From NCBI RefSeq assembly GCF_000525995.1, contig NZ_AODL01000002.1, forward strand, positions 1 through 64,000: a stretch of 64,000 nucleotides of DNA, written 5' to 3'. A model generated the notes under the pieces. It was not told where the DNA came from, made no database searches, and worked only from the letters and a program-made list of their open reading frames with translations. Position 1 is the first letter of the stretch, and each line of letters begins with the position of its first letter. A program made the position numbers and the translations under genes. Source of the stretch: Paenilisteria riparia FSL S10-1204. Its GTDB lineage: Bacteria; Bacillota; Bacilli; Lactobacillales; Listeriaceae. This document shows positions 57,330 to 64,000 of this stretch, piece by piece.

Positions 57330-57617
57330 ATGTCCAAGAAAATTCAATTACCAAGCGGGCGACTATCTGAGCATGCTAAAGAAATTGGTAGCAAAGCAAA
57401 TGAAATCTCATTTAACCTACAACCCACTGTGTCTTATTCCACAAGCTCGGCGCGGCAACTAGTACAAAGCAGTATGGACGTGGCGCAGATGCTTAAAACT
57501 ATGCCAGAAGCCTTTAACAAAGACGTACAGAACTTGAAAAATGTGGAACAAGCCTTTGTTGCTTCGGAAAAGAAATTAGCAGATATGTGGAGTAAAGCGC
57601 TTCATTTAGACAAATAA
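57330..57617 (+). CDS. DUF3130 / WXG-like type VII secretion partner (Lap1-type)
   Basis: 95 residues, helical, with the SGRLSEHAKEIGSKANEI start and a terminal MWSKALHL helix, like the DUF3130 (TIGR04197) proteins encoded ahead of LXG toxins. In streptococci such Lap1 proteins bind the LXG domain and target it to the type VIIb secretion machine. AGAAAGGAAG ribosome site before the ATG. First gene of the module. Confidence 0.8.
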   Translation: MSKKIQLPSGRLSEHAKEIGSKANEISFNLQPTVSYSTSSARQLVQSSMDVAQMLKTMPEAFNKDVQNLKNVEQAFVASEKKLADMWSKALHLDK

Positions 57618-57643
57618 AAAGACAGAAGGAGTGGTAAGAAGGG

Positions 57644-57932
57644 ATGAGACAACACGAAGAAGCCATTAGAAAAGCGAGATTTGGAAGATGTAACACTGGC
57701 GTTCCGACAATTACAACGGGAGCAAGCGGAATTACTTACACGAGTAGGCAACGCTTGGCGGGGCAATCACGCAGACTACAAGTTAGGCGCTATTGGAGAA
57801 GATATAGCCCATGAACAGCGAATAATGCAGAAACGTTTATACCAATTAGAAGAACAATTACAAGCAGAGTACAAACAAGTACAAGCCGATTTCGAACGAG
57901 CGAAAGAGGTGAAAACAGATGCCACGCATTGA
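57644..57932 (+). pseudogene. DUF3958 / Lap2-type LXG partner, split by a +1 frameshift
   Basis: Starts MRQHEEAIRK after AGAAGG, then leaves frame; the continuation KRDLEDVTLAFRQLQREQ and on to KTDATH lies in another frame. Removing one A from AAAA at 57670-57673 gives a 95-residue all-helical protein, the size of DUF3958 proteins that accompany DUF3130 and LXG genes. Overlaps the toxin start by 14 bases. Confidence 0.75.
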
Positions 57933-59387
57933 TATTGGTGAGGTACGTTATTTTGTTGACCAATTTTTAAAAGAATCTGGATTGTTAAAGCAGGCACTTA
58001 CAGAATATCGAAAAGTAGTCGCGAAAATTGTGGCGGACAAAGAAATAAAAGGAGACATGGCGGATAGCGCGAAAGAATACTATCAAACCGTCCATTATCC
58101 AATTATTGATACGACAAAAGCGTGTATGACAGATGCAGAAATGATTTTAAAGCAATACATAGCAGATTTCGAGAGCCAAGTAGACCCATCACCCAATGCT
58201 AGAATCGATTCGGACGAATTACAAGACCTCCAAGCAGATATCCGAAAATGCCAAAATCGTTATGAAGATTTACTAGTCAAAATGAAGTCAGCATCAGGCG
58301 GTTCTTCATTAGGTGAGCAGATAGGCATGCAATTAGGGATGCAAACGGCGATAGGGAAACTACAACACGAGATGCAAATTATTGAGAAATATTTAGATTT
58401 TGATTTCAGCCACCAAAATGCCATGGAAGATGTTCTTCGTAAACTGCATCAAGTGAAACAAGGCTTGACTGAAATCCAGAGTAGTAAAGCCTACAGTATC
58501 GTTAGCCATACATTTAATACAAAGCATATGAAACTGGGATGGTTGGATAACTTAACACCTGCCCCGAAAAAAGATCCTTATGCGAAATACGAGAAAACAT
58601 GGCAAGGTAGTTATTGGGTACTCATAAAAATGGGAAAACGGATGCAGAGGCAGCAGAGGCTACGAAAGCGTATAACGAAGGCATTAAAGACGGGTTTATT
58701 AAGGTACCACAGGATTCCAATGCTAACTTTGATGCCGAGAGAATTAAAGGAATTATGGAGCACTACGATGTAATGACAGGGAACGAACTGACGAGTATGC
58801 AAAGTTTTTCTATTCTTGCTGGAATGGCAACAGGAATGGTAGGCTACAAAAGTCGTGGAAGAATCTATCAAAAATCTTATCTGGAAAAGGTTGAAGCTAA
58901 TTTAAAAAATAATGACATTTATAAAGTGAATAAGGGAAAAGAACATGTAGGAACATTAAAGAAACAAGAAGTGAGATTGCCAGATGTATTCGAACAATCG
59001 GTCAATTACACGAAAAGAGATAGAGTTGAATTTAATACTTTAAGAAAAGAATTTGATAATGGGGTTAGAAGTAAATTTTTAAAATCATTGGCAAATGACA
59101 ATAGCTTGGTTGGTACTTTTGAAAAAGCTGGATTGTCAGCACAAGATATCAAGAAAATGGAAGCGGGGAAAGTACCGACAGGATATCAAGTTCATCATAA
59201 GCTACCATTAGATGATGGGGGAACAAACGATTTTAAAAATTTGATATTAATTAAAAATGATCCATTCCATAAAGTACTTACTAATACTCAGAAAACATTA
59301 ACGAAAGATTTAAATGTAGGGGAGACCAAAAAAGTAGATTGGCCAATACCTAAAGGCTCAATCTATCCCCCAAATAAGGAGGACTAA
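57919..59387 (+). pseudogene. LXG-domain polymorphic toxin with C-terminal HNH-type nuclease, split by a -1 frameshift
   Basis: Residues 1-205 are an LXG domain (MPRIDIGEVRYFVDQFLKES, EIKGDMADSAKEYYQTVHYP), the N-terminal export signal of type VIIb toxins. The frame runs off at SYWVLIKMGK; inserting one G in the GGG at 58616-58618 gives SYWGTHKNGKTDAEAAEATK and a complete 489-residue protein. The C-terminus carries GYQVHHKLPLDDGGTNDFKN and NDPFHK, an HNH/endonuclease VII-like His-His-Asn-His active site, so the toxin should cut DNA in competitors. Immunity gene follows. Confidence 0.85.
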
Positions 59388-59389
59388 TG

Positions 59390-59822
59390 ATGCTGATGGA
59401 TTTATTAAAACAAATCGCTGAGGAGCAAAAAAAATTTTGGTGAAGAACCAGAAGCACCTGCAACAAAAGCAGAAATTTTGAAGCTAAAAGAGAAAGTCGA
59501 TAATAATAAATATGAGGAATTTTGGTTTTCTGACTATGTAGCCTTCCTAAAAATACAAAATGGTCTCGATTATGATGGATTGGTTATTTATAACGCGAAT
59601 ATTAATGATGAGAATAACGGATTTATTGCGGCAAATGAAATATGGAATGAGAACGAATGGGAGGATAGTTACGTATTCTTTGGAGATTCTAATATTTCTT
59701 GGTATTGTTTCAGTAAGACGAAGAATACTTTTATGGAACTGGATAAGCCAAGCGGGGATATAATTTGTAAGTATGCTACATTGAATGAGCTGTTAGAGGC
59801 GGCGATTAAAAATGTTTTGTGA
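59390..59822 (+). pseudogene. SUKH (SMI1/KNR4-like) immunity protein, split by a +1 frameshift
   Basis: MLMDLLKQIAEEQKKF, then a premature stop; in another frame FGEEPEAPATKAEILKLKEK and the SUKH-type middle (FWFSDYVAFLKIQNGLDYDGLVIY, then an FGDSNISWY segment) run to 59822. One base too many in the A8T4 tract (59427-59438) explains the break; repaired length about 143 residues. SUKH proteins neutralise HNH-type nuclease toxins encoded just upstream. Start overlaps the toxin stop (TAATG). Confidence 0.8.
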
Positions 59823-60016
59823 TAAATAATGAGTCCTGGAAGTATATCAAATTTAGTTGATCTAAACTAAGATAGAAATAATATATTTTCTTAGCAGTAT
59901 CATTGAAAGAATTTTAGCGAAAATTACGATGGGGTTTTGCACTGCATAAAGTAAGGAATCTAGCCTTGAATGCCACATGTACTTAGTTAATTAGTCTGTT
60001 GATGAAAATAGGGGTT
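59823..60016. other. AT-rich gap after the immunity gene
   Basis: No ORF, RNA or convincing motif seen; no orphan toxin tails or extra immunity genes, unlike many LXG loci. Confidence 0.4.
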
Positions 60017-60070
60017 AAAAAGAATAAGACATTCTGCTCAAATGAGAGTAGGCTATGTCTTATTCTTTTT
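60017..60070. terminator. Terminator between the LXG module and mtl operon
   Basis: AAAAGAATAAGACAT pairs with ATGTCTTATTCTTTT around a 23-base loop, with T on both strands. Confidence 0.85.
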
Positions 60071-60145
60071 GCACTTGCATGAAAGAGTAGGGGTTTAACC
60101 TAATCACTAGCCCAGCTTTTCTAACGATTTTCTCCTTCTCCAATC

Positions 60146-60166
60146 TTGTCCACGGCTTTAGGACAA
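60146..60166 (+). promoter_or_regulatory. Probable MtlR operator
   Basis: TTGTCC-N9-GGACAA, close to the TTGTCA-N9-TGCCAA type site reported for MtlR of bacilli, about 20 bases upstream of the -35 box, where an activator would sit. Confidence 0.6.
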
Positions 60167-60184
60167 ATTCCAATTTTGATTGTA

Positions 60185-60213
60185 TTGCTATGTTGTTACC
60201 GCTGTCATACAAT
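60185..60213 (+). promoter_or_regulatory. Promoter of mtlA
   Basis: TTGCTA (60185-60190), 17-base spacer, TACAAT (60208-60213). Confidence 0.65.
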
Positions 60214-60290
60214 GGATATATGAGCTAGGCTGATAGGCGAGGCTAAGGATTGGAATTGCGCAGTTCCATTGGTCGGTCAGGTGTAGCAGT

Positions 60291-60326
60291 GCTTCGAAGC
60301 AGATTAATTAAAGGGGCTTCTTTTTT
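60291..60326 (+). promoter_or_regulatory. Possible attenuator in the mtlA leader
   Basis: GCTTCGAAGC (60291-60300) can form its own small hairpin, or its GAAGC half can pair with GCTTC (60316-60320) directly before TTTTTT, making a weak terminator 35 bases ahead of mtlA. Mutually exclusive folds, no known ligand. Confidence 0.35.
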
Positions 60327-60360
60327 AGAGTATTAGAAAAGGGCGGAGGAGGACATAGAA

Positions 60361-61800
60361 ATGGAGCAACAACAAGCGAAATCTGGTTTTCGTGTGAAGG
60401 TACAGCATTTTGGTAGTTTTTTAAGTGGTATGATTATGCCGAATATTGGGGCATTTATTGCGTGGGGATTAATTACAGCGCTATTTATTCCGACTGGTTG
60501 GTATCCGAATGAGGAGATTGCCAAACTGGTTGATCCGATGATTAAATACTTGTTACCGCTTTTGATTGGGTATACGGGTGGTAAGTTAGTGTATGATACG
60601 CGTGGTGGTGTCGTGGGTGCAGCTGTGACGATGGGAGCCATTGTTGGTACATCAATGCCAATGTTCCTTGGCGCGATGATTCTCGGGCCTCTAGCGGCTT
60701 GGCTGATGAAGAAATTTGATAAATTAATCGAGGGCAAAGTTAAAGCTGGTTTTGAAATGTTGGTGAACAATTTCTCAGCGGGGATTTTAGCAGGGATTTT
60801 GGCGATTGTATCTTTGAAAACGATTGGGCCTGCTCTTCAAGCGGTGAATACGACAATGGCTTCGGGTGTGCAGTATTTGATTGATCACCATTTGTTGCCG
60901 TTAGTTAGTATTTTAGTGGAGCCTGGAAAAGTGCTTTTCTTGAATAATGCGATTAACCAAGGGGTTTTGGCACCGCTCGGGATTGATCAGGCGGTTAATA
61001 CGGGGAAATCGATTTTGTTTTTAGTGGAAACGAATCCTGGTCCTGGTCTGGGGATTTTGCTGGCGTACACGATTTTTGGAAGTGGGACGGCAAGGCAGAC
61101 GGCTCCTGGGGCAGCGATTATTCAATTTTTAGGTGGGATTCATGAGATTTATTTTCCGTATGTGTTGATGAAACCAGCGTTACTGATTGGTGCCATTGCT
61201 GGTGGGATGACTGGTATTATTACGTTTAATCTGTTTGATGTAGGATTAGTTGCGACGGCTTCTCCGGGTAGTATTTTTGCGATACTTGCTTTGACGCCGC
61301 GTGGGGATTATATAGGAATTATTTGTGGGGTTCTATTTGCAACACTGGTTTCCTTTGCGGTATCTGCGGTTATTTTGAAAACATCGAAAGCAACGGATGA
61401 TGCAGAACTCAAGACAGCGGAGACAAAAATGGCTACAATGAAAGGTAAGAAGGCAATGGTAGCGAGTGCGGTTGTTGGGACGAGTGATGCGGAGCTTGCA
61501 GCGGAAGGTGTTCCATTAGGTACACGCAAAATTATTTTCGCTTGTGATGCGGGAATGGGGTCCAGTGCGATGGGAGCTTCGGTCTTGCGGAACAAGGTGA
61601 AAAAGGCGGGGCTTGATATTGAAGTGGTGAACTTTGCGATTTCTCAATTGCCATCAGATGCGGATATCGTAGTGACACACCGTGATTTAACGGACCGCGC
61701 AACGGAGAAACTACCTAAAGCCTATCATATTTCGGTGGACAATTTCTTGAACAGTCATAAGTATGATGAGTTAGTGGAGAATTTGTCTGGTCAGAAATAA
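60361..61800 (+). CDS. mtlA: PTS mannitol transporter subunit IICB
   Basis: 479 residues. The IIC part (1 to about 345) has the mannitol-specific stretches SGMIMPNIGAFIAWGLITALF and QFLGGIHEIYFPYVL with the GGxHE transport motif; a linker leads to the IIB domain with the phosphorylated Cys in IIFACDAGMGSSAMGAS. Imports mannitol as mannitol 1-phosphate. No IIA domain is attached; IIA is the separate mtlF downstream. GGGCGGAGGAGG precedes the ATG. Confidence 0.95.
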   Translation: MEQQQAKSGFRVKVQHFGSFLSGMIMPNIGAFIAWGLITALFIPTGWYPNEEIAKLVDPMIKYLLPLLIGYTGGKLVYDTRGGVVGAAVTMGAIVGTSMPMFLGAMILGPLAAWLMKKFDKLIEGKVKAGFEMLVNNFSAGILAGILAIVSLKTIGPALQAVNTTMASGVQYLIDHHLLPLVSILVEPGKVLFLNNAINQGVLAPLGIDQAVNTGKSILFLVETNPGPGLGILLAYTIFGSGTARQTAPGAAIIQFLGGIHEIYFPYVLMKPALLIGAIAGGMTGIITFNLFDVGLVATASPGSIFAILALTPRGDYIGIICGVLFATLVSFAVSAVILKTSKATDDAELKTAETKMATMKGKKAMVASAVVGTSDAELAAEGVPLGTRKIIFACDAGMGSSAMGASVLRNKVKKAGLDIEVVNFAISQLPSDADIVVTHRDLTDRATEKLPKAYHISVDNFLNSHKYDELVENLSGQK

Positions 61801-61815
61801 CTGGGGGAATTTGAA

Positions 61816-63900
61816 ATGTATATTTCGGCGAGAACGAGACTTATTTTGGAACAGCTTTTAATGAGCCATGAACCTGTGGCCACAGCGGAGTTAGCGGAAT
61901 ATATGGATGTGAGTGAACGAACGATTCGACGCGATTTGAAGGAAGTGGAGGCGGTGCTCGGCTCTTACCAGCTAGCATTGGAGCGTAAAGATGCTAAATT
62001 AACGGTGTTTGGCTCAGAGTCTAGCCGCCAAGCTTTCAAATGGCAATTGCTCGACTTGTCTTACAATGAGTTTACACCGATGGAGCGGCAACAGTTTATT
62101 TTAAAAGCGTTGTTAAAGGAAAATGAGCCAATCAAATTAATCGCGCTGGCTAATGATTTGAACGTCACGATATCGACGGTCAGCAGCGATTTAACAAAAT
62201 TAGAAGATGAATTAATCGGACGTGCCGAAATTGAGCGTAGACGTGGTTATGGTGTGAAATTAATTGCGGATGAGATGGTGAAGCGTACATTGCTTAGTGA
62301 TTTAATGACGTTATCGGGGTCTAAAAATTCCCTTTTCCAATTGTTTCAGCAGAAGAAGCAAGATGAGGTGGAGATGCTTGCGGATGAGCGATTGCTTCAT
62401 GTTGTGGACAACGCGCTAATTCAAAAAGTGGAGCAAAATGTGCGTGCTTGGCGCAAGGATTTGGCGTATGAGATTACGGATGATGCATACTTGACGCTAG
62501 TTGTGCATATTGCGATTTCAGTGGAGAGAATGATTAACGGGAATTATTTGCAGGAGATGAAGCCAGAACAAGAATATTTTCGGAATTTTCCAGAATTTGT
62601 TGTGGCGAAAGAATTGCTAGCGGCATGTTTGGAAATGGAGCCGTTTGTTGTGCCAGATGGGGAAGCGTTTTATGTGACAATGCATATTCGTGGGGCGAAG
62701 GCACAAGGTGAGACGGGTATTTTCTCTGGGAATGAGAATGTGCAGGCGGTGACCATAGCTAAGCGCTTGATTTCAAAAGTGGAGTCGGAACTTGGTAGTC
62801 ATTTTCAGGAGGCATCATTGCTTAATGGCTTGACGGCGCATTTACGGCCAGCGTTACGGCGGATGGATCAGCAAATGCGGATTCACAATCCATTGATTAA
62901 AACGATTAAACATGATTATCCGGAGCTTTTTCAAATTGTGAAGGTGGCATTTCGAGAAATTTACCAGCAAGCGGGTGTGCCGGATGAGGAAATTGGTTAT
63001 TTGGTTCTGCATTTCGGGGCAGCGTTACTACAGAAAAATGAAAGTCGTGTTTTCTCGGGGCTTGTCGTTTGTTCGAGCGGAATCGGAACGTCGAAAATGT
63101 TGGCTACGCGCTTAAAACAAGCATTACCGCAATTGAAAGATTTGCAAAATGTCTCGTTGTTCGAGCTTTTAAATCAGCAAAATACGAAACATTTCGATGT
63201 GATTGTGTCGACGATTGATCTTGGAAAAGTGGATTTTGAGTATTTTCTGGTGAGTCCGATGTTGTCGAATCGGGAAATTTCGCAAATTGAAGTTTTTTTG
63301 AAGCAGAAGGAAATGTTTATTCCGCAGAGGGCGCCGCAAGAACAAGAGGAGCAGATGACATTGCTTGAGGCGGTGCATCATTTGGAGGCGGAGCAGGAAT
63401 ATACGAACACGGTTTTGGCGATTTTGAAAGGGTTTCAGGTAGCCAAGATGGAGGAGACACAGCATAATTTGGAAGATACGTTGCGCGCGGTTTGTATGGC
63501 GATGTTTGAGCAAGAACGGGATATTCAGGTGGAAATATTACTGAAATCATTGCTAGAACGCGAAAAATGGAGCGGATTTGGTATTCCAGAAACGCAGTTA
63601 GCGCTGTTTCATGTTAGAAATGAGTTTGTCCATCAGCCAGTGTTTCAGGTTTTTACGTTGCAGGACGCAGTAGATGTGCCGGCAATGGGAGGCGGGAATG
63701 TGGCGGCTACGACATTACTTGTATTGCTTGCGCCAGAGAGGCTAGCACCGCAGGGCTTGGAAGTGATGAGTTTTATTAGCGCGATGGTTGTGGAGAGCGG
63801 GGAGACGACGCGGCTTTTGGAGTCTGGGAACGGAGCGGACATTACGGCGTTTGTGATTAGTAAATTAAATCAATTTTTGCAAGATATGAGGAGGAAATAA
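61816..63900 (+). CDS. mtlR: PRD-containing transcriptional activator MtlR
   Basis: 694 residues: DeoR-type helix-turn-helix (TAELAEYMDVSERTIRRDLKEV), a second HTH (IALANDLNVTISTVSSDLTKLE), two PRD domains (about 190-400), a IIB-Gat-like domain with a phosphorylatable Cys (GLVVCSSGIGTSKML) and a IIA-Mtl-like C-terminal domain (LFHVRNEFVHQPVFQ with a candidate His). PTS phosphorylation of these sites sets its activity. It activates mtlA through the upstream operator. Sits between mtlA and mtlF, the usual Listeria/Bacillus arrangement. Confidence 0.93.
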   Translation: MYISARTRLILEQLLMSHEPVATAELAEYMDVSERTIRRDLKEVEAVLGSYQLALERKDAKLTVFGSESSRQAFKWQLLDLSYNEFTPMERQQFILKALLKENEPIKLIALANDLNVTISTVSSDLTKLEDELIGRAEIERRRGYGVKLIADEMVKRTLLSDLMTLSGSKNSLFQLFQQKKQDEVEMLADERLLHVVDNALIQKVEQNVRAWRKDLAYEITDDAYLTLVVHIAISVERMINGNYLQEMKPEQEYFRNFPEFVVAKELLAACLEMEPFVVPDGEAFYVTMHIRGAKAQGETGIFSGNENVQAVTIAKRLISKVESELGSHFQEASLLNGLTAHLRPALRRMDQQMRIHNPLIKTIKHDYPELFQIVKVAFREIYQQAGVPDEEIGYLVLHFGAALLQKNESRVFSGLVVCSSGIGTSKMLATRLKQALPQLKDLQNVSLFELLNQQNTKHFDVIVSTIDLGKVDFEYFLVSPMLSNREISQIEVFLKQKEMFIPQRAPQEQEEQMTLLEAVHHLEAEQEYTNTVLAILKGFQVAKMEETQHNLEDTLRAVCMAMFEQERDIQVEILLKSLLEREKWSGFGIPETQLALFHVRNEFVHQPVFQVFTLQDAVDVPAMGGGNVAATTLLVLLAPERLAPQGLEVMSFISAMVVESGETTRLLESGNGADITAFVISKLNQFLQDMRRK

Positions 63901-63902
63901 GG

Positions 63903-64000
63903 ATGGTAGCATTAGAAAATAAGGATATTGCGCTGAAACAGGCGTTTAGCACGAAGGAAGAGGCGATTACGGCGGCGGGGCAGTTGTTAGTGGAGCAAGG
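63903..64000 (+). CDS. mtlF: PTS mannitol transporter subunit IIA (5' part only)
   Basis: Begins MVALENKDIALKQAFSTKEE and is cut by the window end after 32 residues. The sequence is a typical IIA-Mtl N-terminus; the phosphorylated His lies beyond the window. Two bases after the mtlR stop, with AGGAGGAAATAAGG as ribosome site. mtlD (mannitol 1-phosphate dehydrogenase) is expected next. Confidence 0.88.
   Translation, partial: MVALENKDIALKQAFSTKEEAITAAGQLLVEQ

Overview
The window looks like a chromosomal segment of a Listeria species (Listeriaceae, low-GC Firmicutes). From memory, many blocks are in the Listeria monocytogenes order: clpB-gpmA-DUF2929-fabHF-ohrR/ohr-trpS-DUF3899-oppABCDF-spxA-mecA-coiA-pepF; then the AraC/Gfo-Idh/ThuA block; then nrdEF-flavodoxin-thioredoxin; then feo, pta and pdxTS/pdxR. 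CtsR, FapR, CodY, Fur and NrdR sites and a tryptophan T-box are all legible. Some pieces (an AraC-glycosidase fusion, a second oppA, a DNA-alkylation repair island, an LXG toxin module, the mtl operon) suggest a species other than L. monocytogenes. No tRNA, rRNA, CRISPR or complete insertion sequence was seen.

Layout. 0-3.4 kb: the end of an MFS transporter and a convergent AraC/GH39-like regulator. 3.5-13.4 kb: clpB, gpmA, a methyltransferase, fabH and fabF (type II fatty acid synthesis), the peroxide pair ohrR-ohr, and trpS behind a T-box. 13.4-24.1 kb: a small membrane protein, a secreted protein with five Ig-like repeats, two oppA paralogues and oppBCDF. 24.4-28.9 kb: spxA, mecA, coiA, pepF. 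29.2 kb: an RsaE/RoxS-like small RNA. 29.3-34.6 kb: mntH, an alkylation-repair island (alkA, adaA, ogt, atl), a glyoxalase and a YihY protein. 34.8-41.3 kb: a metallo-hydrolase, a glyoxalase and an AraC-led sugar oxidoreductase/isomerase operon. 41.4-43.9 kb: Fur-controlled feoAB. 44-50.3 kb: an rRNA pseudouridine synthase, pta, pdxTS with divergent pdxR, msrA. 50.3-57.2 kb: two YxeA proteins, a MATE pump and the ribonucleotide reductase operon behind tandem NrdR boxes. 57.3-59.8 kb: a type VII secretion (LXG) toxin-immunity module. 60.3-64 kb: mtlA-mtlR-mtlF, cut by the window end.

Two things stand out. First, nine genes (oppA, alkA, a glyoxalase, feoB, pdxS, a yxeA copy, and the DUF3958, LXG and SUKH genes) are each split by one single-base shift, often in a homopolymer. 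Hitting core genes as well as accessory ones, this looks more like assembly indels than decay, though either is possible. Second, three intergenic elements, one in the fabH leader and two in tandem between pdxS and pdxR, share a folded architecture: a covarying outer stem, an AGCCCY/RGGGCT stem, a GAMAG/CCGA internal loop and a variable distal arm. I could not match them to a family I know; with the LXG-HNH module they are the best candidates for something undescribed.
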